DNA from: Scatosoma sp045613545
GTDB lineage: Bacteria; Bacillota; Clostridia; Christensenellales; Borkfalkiaceae
DNA: 64,000 bases
Reading direction: 5' to 3'
NCBI GenBank assembly: GCA_045613545.1
Contig: JAZLBD010000001.1
Span: forward strand, 1-64,000
Below, piece by piece: positions 8,214 through 16,523 of the stretch. Position numbers and translations under genes: made by a program. How positions within the stretch are numbered: position 1 is the first letter of the stretch; each line of letters opens with the position of its first letter. The notes under the pieces are model-generated. The model did no database searches. It saw only the letters and a list, made by a program, of their open reading frames with translations, and was not told the origin of the DNA.

Positions 8214-10116
8214 TTTGTTATCCGTTCGCACGTACTATCCCCTTCTCATCGTAGGCGGTATTATCGGCGTGCTTTCCACGATTTTTATCGTGGCGTACGC
8301 CCTTATCAAAGACAAAAAGGAAGCGCTCGGCTTTGATCGGAATATGAAAGACGGCGAACTCACAAAGCGACTTCTCGCCTATGCAAAACCGCATTGGAAA
8401 AATTTCGTGTTCGTCCTTTTCATTATGCTTTTTTCCATCGCTTACGATATCGTTTCCCCGCTTGTGCTCGGTTGGATCATCGAAAGAATCAGCTCGGAAT
8501 CTTTTCAACTTTCCTCTCTGTTTATAGCGGTCGCTATCTACGCAAGCTCGTTGCTCCTTTCCGTCGTTTGTTCGTATATCCAAGCGATCGTCTTGCAAAA
8601 AACGGGGCAAAAAATTCTTTCAAAAATGAGAGAGGACGTCTTTTCCCATATCGAATCCCTCTCGCACAACCAACTCAATAAAATCCCCGTAGGGAAATTG
8701 GTGACGAGAGTCGCCAACGACACAAACGCCATTTCGATGATGTTCACCAACCTCATCGTCAACCTCGTGAAGAACTGCTTCGTCATTTTAGGGGTGCTCG
8801 TCGCTATGCTATCAATCAACTTCGAGCTTACCCTTATGGTGCTTTGTTTCGTGCCGTTCATCGTACTGTTTTCCGTCATTTTCCGTAAATTCTCGAGAAA
8901 AGCGTACCGAAAAGTAAAGGATGGAACGACGGATATCAACACCTTCCTCTCGGAGAATTTATCGGGGATTAAAGTCACGCAAATCTTCAACCAAGAAGAC
9001 AGAAAAATGCGTGAATTCCACCAAAAAAACGAAACGCTCGGCGCTTCTAAACGCAAGCAAATCTTCGTATTTGGCATCTTCCGTCCCCTCGTGTATATGC
9101 TCAATATCACCTGTACTATGTGCCTTTTCTACCTCGGAGGAAAAGGATATTTGGACGGCGCGACCTTTATGGGGAACACGATCACGAGTGGCGTCATTAT
9201 CTCTTTCTATATGTATATCGGAAAATTCTTCAACCCCATTCAATCGCTTGCCGAACAGTTCAATTTCTTGCAATCGGCGTTCGCTTCGGCGGAAAAGATT
9301 TTCACGATTATGGATATGGAACCGGAAATCGTCGATCGTGAGGACGCCGTGGAAATCGACCATATCGAGGGGAATATCGAATTCAAAAACGTGTGGTTTT
9401 CCTATATTGAGGACGAGTGGGTGTTGAAAGACGTTTCCTTTAAGGTAAAAGCCAACGAAACGGTGGCGTTCGTCGGGGCGACCGGCTCGGGTAAAACGAC
9501 CATTCTTTCCCTCATTTGCCGAAATTACGATATTCAAAAAGGTCAAATTTTAATCGACGGTATAGATATTAAAAAGATTAAAATATCCTCTCTTCGTAAA
9601 CATTTTGGACAAATGCTTCAAGACGTGTTCCTCTTTGCGGGCACAATCCGTAGCAATATCCTCCTGCATAAGGACGGGGTTTCCGACGAGGAAATTATGG
9701 ACGCTTGTCGATACGTAAACGCAGACCACTTCATCAATAAACTTTCGTGCGGTCTTGACGAAGAGGTGCGAGAACGGGGGAACAATTTCTCCGCAGGACA
9801 ACGACAACTCCTCTCGTTCGCGCGGACGATCGTACATAAACCCGCCGTAATGATTTTGGACGAGGCGACGGCGAATATAGACACGGAAACCGAACAACTC
9901 ATTCAAAATTCGCTTGAAAAAATGATGAATATCGGCACGATGCTCATCGTAGCGCATAGGCTTTCGACCGTGCAACACGCCGACAACATCATCGTCCTTT
10001 CCAAAGGCGAAATCGTAGAGCAAGGCAACCACTTCGACCTACTCAAAAAGAAAGGCAAGTATCATAGCCTATATATGCTCCAATACGAAAAACAAGCGCT
10101 CTCTACAAAAGCATAA
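8206..10116 (+). CDS. ABC exporter half-transporter, canonical ATPase subunit
   Basis: About 636 residues with an N-terminal extra hydrophobic segment, the six-helix exporter domain, and an ATPase domain with Walker A GATGSGKTT, signature FSAGQRQ and Walker B VMILDEAT carrying the catalytic Glu. Forms a heterodimer with the preceding subunit (inferred from 8-bp gene overlap and complementary active-site pattern). I start it at ATG 8206, 8 bp after GGAGGG, rather than GTG 8200. Ends in a strong bidirectional terminator. Confidence 0.92.
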   Translation: MFNLLSVRTYYPLLIVGGIIGVLSTIFIVAYALIKDKKEALGFDRNMKDGELTKRLLAYAKPHWKNFVFVLFIMLFSIAYDIVSPLVLGWIIERISSESFQLSSLFIAVAIYASSLLLSVVCSYIQAIVLQKTGQKILSKMREDVFSHIESLSHNQLNKIPVGKLVTRVANDTNAISMMFTNLIVNLVKNCFVILGVLVAMLSINFELTLMVLCFVPFIVLFSVIFRKFSRKAYRKVKDGTTDINTFLSENLSGIKVTQIFNQEDRKMREFHQKNETLGASKRKQIFVFGIFRPLVYMLNITCTMCLFYLGGKGYLDGATFMGNTITSGVIISFYMYIGKFFNPIQSLAEQFNFLQSAFASAEKIFTIMDMEPEIVDREDAVEIDHIEGNIEFKNVWFSYIEDEWVLKDVSFKVKANETVAFVGATGSGKTTILSLICRNYDIQKGQILIDGIDIKKIKISSLRKHFGQMLQDVFLFAGTIRSNILLHKDGVSDEEIMDACRYVNADHFINKLSCGLDEEVRERGNNFSAGQRQLLSFARTIVHKPAVMILDEATANIDTETEQLIQNSLEKMMNIGTMLIVAHRLSTVQHADNIIVLSKGEIVEQGNHFDLLKKKGKYHSLYMLQYEKQALSTKA

Positions 10117-10119
10117 AAA

Positions 10120-10152
10120 TCCCCCCTATTCCGCTTTGGAATAGGGGGTTTT
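10120..10152. terminator. Bidirectional terminator between convergent genes
   Basis: CCCCCTATTCC pairs with GGAATAGGGGG around GCTTT with A and T runs on either side. Serves the ABC operon on the plus strand and the pseudouridine synthase on the minus strand. Confidence 0.85.
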
Positions 10153-10154
10153 CG

Positions 10155-11108
10155 TTATCGTTCGTCCTTAAAAGGGGTTAAAAATACGGGTGGCAATTTT
10201 GCCGTCAAGGTGATCAATTCTTTGCTTACGGGATGCAAAAACACAAGCTTGCTTGCGTGCAGTCCAAGCCGTCCGATCGGATTTTTCGTGTAGCCGTATT
10301 TCTCGTCGAACACGACGGGACAGCCGAGCGTTTGCATGTGCACGCGGATTTGGTTTTTTCTGCCCGTTTCAATCTGTACGCTTAGCAGGGAATATTCCTC
10401 GCTACACTTCGTCACTCGATAATTCGTAATCGCCTTTTGTCCCGAGGGGTCTTTCGTCGAATAGACGAGGTGGTTTTTGTTTTCTTTGAGATAGGATACG
10501 ATCGTTCCCTCTTTCTCCGCGGGGCAACCCTCTACGAGCGCTACGTATTCTCTTTGTTGTACCTGCTCGTTCCATTTCATTTTGAGCATCGAATACACTT
10601 TGGGGCTTTTGGCAAATACGAGCACCCCCGACGTTTCCTTATCAATGCGGTGCAAAATATAGGGACGCGCGTTTTTGCCCGCGCATTGCAAATAGGAAAA
10701 TACTTTGGAATAAGCGGATTCTCGCTCCTTGTCGCTCTCGACGGATAAAAGTCCGCAAGGCTTGTCAATCGCAATCAAATCCTCGTCCTCGAAAAGGATC
10801 GCGGGCATATCCCGAGGGGGTAGCGCGCGCACCCCTTTTCGCTTCAACGTTTCCGTCTGTTTTTGCGGTTGCTTTGCGATTTTTACCTCGTCGTCTTTGC
10901 CGAGCGGGAAATCAAATTGCGTGACGACGCTCCCGTTGACGAGCACTTGTCTTCTTGTAAGCAAGTTTTTGACGTTGTTTCGGGAAGTATTGCATTTTCT
11001 GAGCAAAAATTCGAGCAATAAATCGCTGTGATTCGCCTTATATTGCGCCGTATAAACGATTTTTTCTTCCGTTTTCGGCGATTTTTCGTGTTCTCTTCTT
11101 CGTTGCAT
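10155..11108 (-). CDS. RluA-family pseudouridine synthase
   Basis: 317 residues. An S4-like RNA-binding domain (about 30-85) precedes the RluA catalytic domain. The catalytic motif HRIDKETSGVLVFAKS carries the essential Asp. The later motifs KNQIRVHMQTLGCPV and RLGLHASKLVF are typical of the RluD/YabO group. It isomerises uridine to pseudouridine in rRNA or tRNA, but the exact site cannot be told. The ATG is preceded by GAGGAGCG. Monocistronic, facing the ABC operon. Confidence 0.9.
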   Translation of the reverse strand: MQRRREHEKSPKTEEKIVYTAQYKANHSDLLLEFLLRKCNTSRNNVKNLLTRRQVLVNGSVVTQFDFPLGKDDEVKIAKQPQKQTETLKRKGVRALPPRDMPAILFEDEDLIAIDKPCGLLSVESDKERESAYSKVFSYLQCAGKNARPYILHRIDKETSGVLVFAKSPKVYSMLKMKWNEQVQQREYVALVEGCPAEKEGTIVSYLKENKNHLVYSTKDPSGQKAITNYRVTKCSEEYSLLSVQIETGRKNQIRVHMQTLGCPVVFDEKYGYTKNPIGRLGLHASKLVFLHPVSKELITLTAKLPPVFLTPFKDER

Positions 11109-11181
11109 AAGCGCTCCTCTTTACGGTAGTATTATATCACAGTTTCCCTAAAAACGCAACCCGTTGCACTTGTACTACGCA

Positions 11182-11211
11182 TAAAAAAACGGGCGACCGC
11201 CCGTTTTTTAT
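11182..11211. terminator. Intrinsic terminator, convergent gap side
   Basis: A-run, ACGGGCG, short loop, CGCCCGT, T-run: a perfect GC stem flanked by A and T tracts just downstream of the acyltransferase gene. Confidence 0.85.
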
Positions 11212-11245
11212 CTTTCTATGTACCCTTTTTCTTGTGGCAAAAAAT

Positions 11246-11971
11246 TTAAGCGACGTTTGCCTCTTCTTCCTTGGGCTCTTCTCCTAAGGAAAGTTTGCCA
11301 AGTTCGTTGCACTTCTCGCAAAGTGCCGAGCAAATCGCCTCGTCCGTTCCGTAGGTAGCCAAAAGTTCGCTATACTTGATTTTCTCGCCCACCATATGCA
11401 CCTTATTATACTTGTTGAAATAGGTGACCACGACGGGTAAATCCACGCCTTTTTTATACATATGGCGCAAGAACACCAAAAATCCACGGTGGAAACCCTC
11501 AAGCTCGTCCAAATATCCGTTGTCCGACACTTCGGGGAAAATCACGAGGCTCTTGCCCTCTTTCACGGCCTCTTCACTCTCATGCAACGTTTTTCTAAAC
11601 CGCAAGTCGGGATAGGTGGAAATCAAATCGAGCCCACCGTATACGATACTCGTGACGGGAGAGGCAATCAAGCAGTAGAGACGCGCCAAGAATAAGTTCC
11701 AACCGCGCTTTTCGTGATAGAATACTCTCGATTGATATTTATACATTTTCACAAGCCCGCTGTTCATTTGATACGCGCCCCAGAACGTGAAATTCAATCC
11801 CGAATAGAGTTGGAAAGAAAGGGGTCCGCTCGTATCGACGTGGTTGCTTAAAATCACGCAAGGCTCATCAATTTCGTCTCCTACGTACGTGAATTTACTC
11901 GGCTGTTTCGCCTTTCGAAGTATCCACATTAAAAAACGGAAACCAAGTGATTTTCTCTTCTTTTTCGCCAT
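11246..11971 (-). CDS. PlsC-like lysophospholipid acyltransferase family protein
   Basis: 241 residues. Resembles 1-acylglycerol-3-phosphate acyltransferases: PCVILSNHVDTSGPLSFQLY near residue 32-52 stands where the NHXSXXD motif lies, followed by FFGxxR-like and FPEVSDNG segments. The canonical HX4D spacing is not clean (NHVDTSG), so acyl transfer activity is uncertain. A basic N-terminus and hydrophobic patch suggest membrane association. In the pre-insertion genome this gene would follow rlmD and its terminator directly. Confidence 0.6.
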   Translation of the reverse strand: MAKKKRKSLGFRFLMWILRKAKQPSKFTYVGDEIDEPCVILSNHVDTSGPLSFQLYSGLNFTFWGAYQMNSGLVKMYKYQSRVFYHEKRGWNLFLARLYCLIASPVTSIVYGGLDLISTYPDLRFRKTLHESEEAVKEGKSLVIFPEVSDNGYLDELEGFHRGFLVFLRHMYKKGVDLPVVVTYFNKYNKVHMVGEKIKYSELLATYGTDEAICSALCEKCNELGKLSLGEEPKEEEANVA

Positions 11972-12078
11972 TTGTAAAACCTCTCGATTTTTAATATCCT
12001 TCTGTATTATAGCATAATTTTAACAAAAGTGCAAGGTTTTTTCGACACAAACTAATTCCTTTCGACAGAGCAGTATGA

Positions 12079-12113
12079 AAAAAATCGCACGTTATATTCA
12101 CGCGCGATTTTTT
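12079..12113 (-). terminator. rlmD: Terminator of the original rlmD gene
   Basis: AAAAAATCGC pairs with GCGATTTTTT around a 13-16 nt loop with G-U/CG extensions, directly after the displaced rlmD stop codon at 12121. Its position right after a plausible rlmD 3' end supports the island-insertion model. Confidence 0.7.
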
Positions 12114-12120
12114 GTATATT

Positions 12121-12156
12121 TTAGTTTCTTTGTTGTAATCGTACAAACGTCTCGAC
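12121..12156 (-). pseudogene. rlmD: Displaced native 3' end of rlmD
   Basis: Read on the minus strand the sequence encodes VETFVRLQQRN then stop. It shares GTCGAGACG (12148-12156) with rlmD at 40644-40652, where the gene encodes HVETVVCLS. Joining the two at this 9-mer would give an rlmD ending HVETFVRLQQRN, a normal length and sequence for bacterial RlmD/RumA, followed at once by a terminator. I infer that an element integrated at this codon stretch and carried the gene's 3' end 28.5 kb away, supplying its own replacement 3' end. Confidence 0.65.
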
Positions 12157-12205
12157 ACTGCTTTTTTCTTCACACACAAAAACATAGGTTTTGTCAAGCG
12201 TTTTG
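12150..12205. repeat. Junction repeat A (recombinase-end / Rhs junction)
   Basis: 12150-12184 matches 13141-13175 at 34 of 35 positions; 12170-12205 matches 23807-23842 at 36 of 36. The 15-bp overlap TCACACACAAAAACA is common to all three places. The left part is element-end sequence shared with the serine recombinase 3' end; the right part is Rhs coding sequence. Confidence 0.85.
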
Positions 12206-12411
12206 TTATCCTCGCGCACAAGTCGGTTAAGTGCGTCATATTGATAACGGATAGCAAGCTCGCCGTTTTCATATACCTTTTCGATATTACCCATTACATC
12301 GTAAGCATATCTCAAGCTATCCACAAGCGCAAAGTTTTCACCATGCTTGTTGCCAAAACGAATCGTTGCTGGTATATTCGTTGCATGGTCTCCCACCTTA
12401 TGATACATATT
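12171..12411 (-). pseudogene. Rhs core fragment
   Basis: About 78 codons (YHKVGDHATNIPATIRFG ... LNRLVREDNKTLDKTYVFV) nearly identical in DNA to 27365-27585 of the big rhs gene. Homology starts abruptly at the codon for Tyr at about 12405 and ends at the 15-bp junction repeat, after which the frame runs into element-end and rlmD sequence. It is a recombination remnant and not a gene by itself. Confidence 0.85.
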
Positions 12412-12471
12412 ACGGTTGATTATATTTTAGAATAAATAGGAAATTTTGTCAACAGTTACAAACGAAAAAGA

Positions 12472-12494
12472 ATTGCAGGAACAAAGCCTGCAAT
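12472..12494 (-). terminator. Intrinsic terminator after the small membrane protein gene
   Basis: ATTGCAGG (12472-12479) pairs with CCTGCAAT (12487-12494), followed on the minus strand by a T-rich run. Confidence 0.7.
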
Positions 12495-12506
12495 CCCTTT
12501 ACCTCA

Positions 12507-13073
12507 TTAAATATATTGGCGATTTTTTATCATGTCATCGTAGTTTAAATTTAAATCAGTCTTTCGATTAATAATCTCGACCATTGCTTTTCTTTGTCTT
12601 TTGGAATGATAAAAGATAAATATCCACCTTGTTTTACCGCTTTTTAAAGTGAACTCGAAATACGTTTTTGGCGTATTTGAACTCATGGATTTAGCTTTAA
12701 TATATTTTTTTTGGGAGTTTTTACCAGAACTTATAATTCTTACATTTATTATTTGAGAATATTCAATCTTATCCTCAAATTGAATTCTCTCCTTTTTGGG
12801 GAGCAAATCTCCAACCGCATGAATATAATCGTCGTAAAAAACAATACGATTGTATATTAGTTGGGTCATCTGAACACCAGTCAATCCTAGCGGTATTGCA
12901 CCAAGAAGAATCATAAACACATTTCTTTCTATGATACCCATTACTATTGCAAATACTCCAATGCAAATAAATATACTAAATACAAACAATAAAAACATAA
13001 ATCCTAAATGTAATTGAAAAAATACTTTCTTTATAAAAATCACCTCTCTATTTATATCCATTTTAAAAACCAC
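12507..13073 (-). CDS. Two-TM membrane protein with PH-like cytosolic part
   Basis: 188 residues, not recognised as a named family. Two hydrophobic segments at about 18-42 and 45-68 (FMFLLFVFSIFICIGVFAIV and VFMILLGAIPLGLTGVQM) precede a soluble beta-rich region (RIVFYDDYIHAVGDLLPKKE, then TYFEFTLKSGKTRW) of the kind seen in PH-like/bPH membrane proteins. A start at the inner ATG 13061 is also possible; neither has a strong ribosome site. It lies between the element end and an Rhs remnant, so an immunity-protein role for a lost Rhs tip is possible but unproven. Confidence 0.6.
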   Translation of the reverse strand: MVFKMDINREVIFIKKVFFQLHLGFMFLLFVFSIFICIGVFAIVMGIIERNVFMILLGAIPLGLTGVQMTQLIYNRIVFYDDYIHAVGDLLPKKERIQFEDKIEYSQIINVRIISSGKNSQKKYIKAKSMSSNTPKTYFEFTLKSGKTRWIFIFYHSKRQRKAMVEIINRKTDLNLNYDDMIKNRQYI

Positions 13074-13114
13074 TCAAAAATTCTTGATTTTGCCTATTTT
13101 AAGCCGTTTTTTGC

Positions 13115-14782
13115 TCATTTTCGCGTCAGACAAACCAAAGTCTCCACACTGCTTTTTTCTTCACACACAAAAACAGCCTCTTCACTATCTTCATATATTG
13201 GGAAGTTGAATTCGATTGATTTTAATGGTGATTTCTTTTTCCAATGCGGGTTGAGATTGATTTCTTTAACAAAATACATAAGCAAATTCTTTTGCTCTTG
13301 CTCATTCATTATATCAAATAACTCCGAAAAATTCAACAATATTCTACGTATGTTCTCTAAAGTTGTTTTCTCTTTTTCTAAAGCTTTCTTTTCAAACCGT
13401 GCGTTCACGATATACTCTTCTACTTCCGCAATCGCATCATACATCTTTTCAAGTCTCAAATTTAAGTCGTTTAACTTCTTGTCTCGATATTTTACATCGT
13501 ATGGAAGCGTATCAATTTCCGTTTCTAATCGTGCTTTAGTCAAATTCAATTCGTTTAGTTTATCTTCAAAATTCTTAATCTCTTTATCAAGACGGTCATC
13601 TTTAGAAAAGTTTGATATTCTATTTTCTATTGCATTAGCAAATTTCTTTTTATTAACAAGTTCTTTTATTGCTTCAATAACAAGCGGTTCAATTACGCTC
13701 TTTTTTAAGTCTGCTTTATATTCGCAAAAATGCCCTCTATCGTGCTTGTTTCTACCACAAACGTAATATCCAACTTCTTTATACGTTCCGTCTTTCTTCG
13801 TCCAGCAATGTCTGTTTGCATACATCGGTCCTCCGCAAACAGGACACTTCAGTAAGCCCGTCAATAAATGTATCCTTTCATTGCCGTAAACGGAATTAAA
13901 TTTTTTGCCCGTTTCCTTACGCTTTTCACTCACTTTATCCCACAATTCTTCGCTTACAATAGCATCGTGAACGCCGTCAACGATTATGTAATCGTCCGTA
14001 TAAATACGCTTTTGTTTATCTCTTTTTCCCTTTACTTTTTCAAGAGTTCTACGACCATAAGCAATACGACCACAATAAACAGGGTTTTCTAAAATCATTT
14101 TTACACAATGCGCGTTCCACTCTTCTTTACGCATATTATCACGAACGGTTTTCTTAATACCTTGTAAGTTTAGATATTTTGCGATTCCCGTGTAACCTAT
14201 CGTTGTATTTGCATATTTGTCGAAGATGAGACGGATTAACTTCGCCTCTTCCTCGTTAATATACAACCTATTATCCTTTAACGTATATCCGTAAGGAGCA
14301 GGTCCACCATTCCACAAACCTTGTCGAGCCTTTTCCCTGCGTCCGTTCATCGTTTGTTCTAATATATTTTCTCTTTCAATTTCAGCAACGGCAGACAGTA
14401 CCGAAATAAGTAATTTTCCACTCGTTTGAGACGAGTCAATTCCTTCTTCAATACATATCAAATTCACGTCATACATTTGCAATAACGCCAACGAATTCAA
14501 TATATCCGCCGCATTTCTTCCAAAACGAGAAAGTTTATAAACAAGAACGTAATCTACGTTTATGTCGTTTTCAATATCCGAAAGCATTTTCTTAAAAGCG
14601 GGACGACCATCAATAGACTTCCCCGATTTCCCTGCATCTTCATAAGTGTCAACCACTATCATTTCTTCTCGTTCCGCAAATCTTTTCAAGCAATTCTTTT
14701 GCGCTTCAAGACTATACCCATCAACCTGCATTTCCGTACTAACACGTGAATACAGCAAACACTTTTTACCTTCTCTATTCAT
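13115..14782 (-). CDS. Large serine recombinase (integrase) of the element
   Basis: About 555 residues. The resolvase catalytic domain begins with CLLYSRVSTEMQVDGYSLEA (the Ser nucleophile in YSRVST), with RFGR downstream. It is followed by the 'recombinase' domain, a zinc ribbon (CPVCGGPMY ... CGRNKHDRGHFC) and a coiled coil. Such proteins integrate and excise elements by a covalent serine-DNA intermediate. I choose ATG 14782, with AGGAGGTGTAAT upstream, over 14812. The final ~15 codons run through the att-like repeat, so the C-terminus depends on whether the element is integrated or circular. It is the last gene of the module transcribed from 15.8 kb. Confidence 0.93.
   Translation of the reverse strand: MNREGKKCLLYSRVSTEMQVDGYSLEAQKNCLKRFAEREEMIVVDTYEDAGKSGKSIDGRPAFKKMLSDIENDINVDYVLVYKLSRFGRNAADILNSLALLQMYDVNLICIEEGIDSSQTSGKLLISVLSAVAEIERENILEQTMNGRREKARQGLWNGGPAPYGYTLKDNRLYINEEEAKLIRLIFDKYANTTIGYTGIAKYLNLQGIKKTVRDNMRKEEWNAHCVKMILENPVYCGRIAYGRRTLEKVKGKRDKQKRIYTDDYIIVDGVHDAIVSEELWDKVSEKRKETGKKFNSVYGNERIHLLTGLLKCPVCGGPMYANRHCWTKKDGTYKEVGYYVCGRNKHDRGHFCEYKADLKKSVIEPLVIEAIKELVNKKKFANAIENRISNFSKDDRLDKEIKNFEDKLNELNLTKARLETEIDTLPYDVKYRDKKLNDLNLRLEKMYDAIAEVEEYIVNARFEKKALEKEKTTLENIRRILLNFSELFDIMNEQEQKNLLMYFVKEINLNPHWKKKSPLKSIEFNFPIYEDSEEAVFVCEEKSSVETLVCLTRK
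13139..13175. repeat. Junction repeat B / internal att-like site
   Basis: 13141-13175 repeats 12150-12184. On the minus strand it forms the last codons of the recombinase (VFVCEEKSSVET) and then GTGGAGACT, equivalent to the GTCGAGACG in rlmD. It continues LVCLTRK and stop, which looks like another rlmD 3' end. This fits an attachment site embedded in the recombinase gene end. Confidence 0.65.
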
Positions 14783-14783
14783 A

Positions 14784-14939
14784 TTACACCTCCTCATTTT
14801 CTTTTTTATCAAGTTTATCTAATACGGTTTGACCGTATTTTTGTATCATAAGCGCCATCATATCGATAAACGCATTGTAATATTCTTCTTGTTTCTTTTT
14901 ATCAATTTCCTTTTTGTTTACATTATTTTGTTGTTCCAA
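14784..14939 (-). CDS. Small protein upstream of the recombinase
   Basis: 51 codons from a TTG start: MEQQNNVNKKEIDKKKQEEY, then a hydrophobic MALMIQKYGQ stretch, ending KENEEV. AAGGAG lies immediately upstream, and the stop TAA sits one base before the recombinase ATG, within its ribosome binding site, indicating coupling. Highly charged and probably helical. The family is not recognised; such small ORFs commonly precede serine recombinases in mobilizable elements. The start is uncertain because the spacing from AAGGAG to TTG is short. Confidence 0.55.
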   Translation of the reverse strand: MEQQNNVNKKEIDKKKQEEYYNAFIDMMALMIQKYGQTVLDKLDKKENEEV

Positions 14940-15042
14940 TTCTCCTTATTATTTTTGTGTATTACATAGGTTGCTTCGCTTGGGATTTCTGTCTAATCAC
15001 ATTTTTTCATTTCTTGTTTTTTCTCTTTTTCTATTTTACCGA

Positions 15043-15132
15043 CTACTCTCCGTAGCTTCGCAGTTCCTTTAATTTCCTTTCCATATCCGTACTCTTAACG
15101 GAAAGATGAGTACGGTTTGCCCTATCACACAT
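15043..15132 (-). CDS. Very small ORF with strong ribosome binding site
   Basis: 29 codons (MCDRANRTHLSVKSTDMERK, then LKELRSYGE and stop) preceded by AAGGAGAAAAA-ATG, a better ribosome site than most genes here. Two Cys/His residues at most; no family recognised. May be a real micro-peptide, a leader peptide for the downstream recombinase genes, or the start of a frameshifted gene. The surrounding 14940-15192 stretch contains nothing else that I can support. Confidence 0.35.
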   Translation of the reverse strand: MCDRANRTHLSVKSTDMERKLKELRSYGE

Positions 15133-15192
15133 TTTTTCTCCTTGTCAATTCCCGACATTACGGGTGTGTTAAGCGCATAATGCGTTCCGCTG

Positions 15193-15411
15193 TTATTTGC
15201 TTTCTTCAAATTCTTTTCTTAGCGTTTGATATCCTAATCTAATCAAATCTACTTTTGAAATTCTTTTTTGTTTTAAGAAAGCCATTATTTCATCGTGCTC
15301 TTTCACAGGAAGCCTCGTGTTAAATTGTCTTGTTGCTTGTTCGCGCTCTTCCTTATGCACGATTTCATACTTAATTCTTGCCTTTTGTTTTGGCGTTAAT
15401 TGTTTTTCCAT
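15193..15411 (-). CDS. Ribbon-helix-helix-like small protein
   Basis: 72 residues: basic N-terminus, then TRQFNTRLPVKEHDEIMAFL, KQKRISKVDLIRLGYQTLRK. The beta strand plus two helices pattern matches small ribbon-helix-helix DNA-binding proteins found in mobilizable elements. It may be a repressor of the promoter at 15817-15845, which has a perfect palindrome in its spacer; that link is inference. Lies 12 bp downstream of tnpV in the same transcription unit. Confidence 0.6.
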   Translation of the reverse strand: MEKQLTPKQKARIKYEIVHKEEREQATRQFNTRLPVKEHDEIMAFLKQKRISKVDLIRLGYQTLRKEFEESK

Positions 15412-15423
15412 TGTATTTTCTCC

Positions 15424-15786
15424 TTAAACATAAACGATTTCGCTTAAAATCTCTTCTTCTATCACTTGTTTCATAGCGTTGATTCTTCTAACGTCTTCCA
15501 AGTAATTACCCGTTCGGCGATACTGTTCGCTTTCAGAAAGCTTGTCCCACATAACGTCATACAAATCTTCTGCGGCTTTATCTACGCCGTGCAAATATTC
15601 AGGCAACTGCCCTGCCAAACTTAACAATTTACCGAAGTTATGCTCTTCAATATACTGTTTTGCAAGCGTTCCATACTTGCCGTAAACGTGCTTTTTAGGT
15701 TTAACTGCTTGTTGATATATTTTAATTTCTTCCACAGTTAACCCTTCGTTCGCTTCCGCTTTTTTAATGATTTCTTTTACGTTCAT
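15424..15786 (-). CDS. TnpV-like transposon-encoded protein
   Basis: 120 residues matching the TnpV family: YGKYGTLAKQYIEEHNFGKL, LPEYLHGVDKAAEDLYDVM and the C-terminal INAMKQVIEEEILSEIVYV are the family's typical blocks. TnpV proteins are carried by Firmicutes mobilizable transposons such as Tn4451-like elements; their biochemical role is not established. First gene of the unit that ends with the serine recombinase, and downstream of the palindrome-bearing promoter. Confidence 0.75.
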   Translation of the reverse strand: MNVKEIIKKAEANEGLTVEEIKIYQQAVKPKKHVYGKYGTLAKQYIEEHNFGKLLSLAGQLPEYLHGVDKAAEDLYDVMWDKLSESEQYRRTGNYLEDVRRINAMKQVIEEEILSEIVYV

Positions 15787-15816
15787 AAAACCCTCCCTTT
15801 AATTTATTGTAGCAAC

Positions 15817-15845
15817 ATTATACCGTGATATCACGAGATAGTCAA
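15817..15845 (-). promoter_or_regulatory. Promoter with palindromic operator for tnpV-recombinase genes
   Basis: Minus-strand TTGACT (15840-15845) and TATAAT (15817-15822), 17-bp spacer. The spacer contains the perfect 12-bp palindrome CGTGATATCACG (15824-15835), an obvious repressor site that would block RNA polymerase. Drives 15786 to 13115. Confidence 0.8.
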
Positions 15846-15875
15846 GCTGTTTTATATTCTTTTGAGAAAATAGTT

Positions 15876-16523
15876 TTATCTTAATAACAAAAGTGCCATT
15901 GCAATACTTTGCGCAAACAGAAGTATAGGAGTAGCCCAAAACATAAACTTTCTAAAACCGCCTTCCACTTGCATTTCTTCGCGTTGTTTTCGAATTTCTT
16001 CTTTAGTTTTTCTCAGTTCTTTATTTAGCCCTTCTGCTCCTTCGTTTATTTTTGCTACTGCCATATCCGTTGCATCTTTCACTCTGTCGTTTAATAGTTT
16101 TGTAGCCGAATCAATCGCCTTTCCCATAGCTGTGCTTACAAGTCGCTCGATTTCCGTTACTGTTTCCGTTATCTGGTTGAGTGAGAACTCTATCTCCTTC
16201 GCTAATCGGTGATTGCTCCTTTTCACGTCGTCTATCAGCTTCTCTACGCTTTCTTTCAGCTTCCTCTCTAGCCTTTCGTTGTACAATTCTACGTTCTTCA
16301 CTTGCTGCGTCAGTTCCTCGACTCGCACATTCAGCCTCAAAACTAAGTCGTTGCATTGCTCGTTCGATACTGCTAAGGACTTCAATAGCATTGCTTCTCG
16401 TGCCTCCGCCGTTAATCGTTTTACTTCTTCGCACAGTTCTAATGCCGGCGGGTTGTGCGATAAATCCACCGGTTCGTCCTGTAATATGGGTTGAGGACGC
16501 TCTCCCGTTATTTTGTTTATCAA
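15876..16523 (-). CDS. MobB-like mobilization protein overlapping the relaxase gene
   Basis: 215 residues from a TTG start with GGAGG 13 nt upstream. Mostly coiled coil (KLKESVEKLIDDVKRSNHRL ... EIERLVSTAMGKAIDSATKL ... KTKEEIRKQREEMQ) with one C-terminal membrane helix (FMFWATPILLFAQSIAMALL). The first ~413 bp overlap the 3' part of the relaxase gene in another frame, as mobB does inside mobA in ColE1/RSF1010-type systems. Expected to anchor or stabilise the relaxosome at the membrane (family knowledge). Confidence 0.75.
   Translation of the reverse strand: MINKITGERPQPILQDEPVDLSHNPPALELCEEVKRLTAEAREAMLLKSLAVSNEQCNDLVLRLNVRVEELTQQVKNVELYNERLERKLKESVEKLIDDVKRSNHRLAKEIEFSLNQITETVTEIERLVSTAMGKAIDSATKLLNDRVKDATDMAVAKINEGAEGLNKELRKTKEEIRKQREEMQVEGGFRKFMFWATPILLFAQSIAMALLLLR

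Noticed and set aside
12121..12408. 95-codon frame taken as a gene
   Set aside because: It joins an Rhs fragment, an element end and an rlmD 3' end by chance in one frame; it has no ribosome site and homology begins abruptly.
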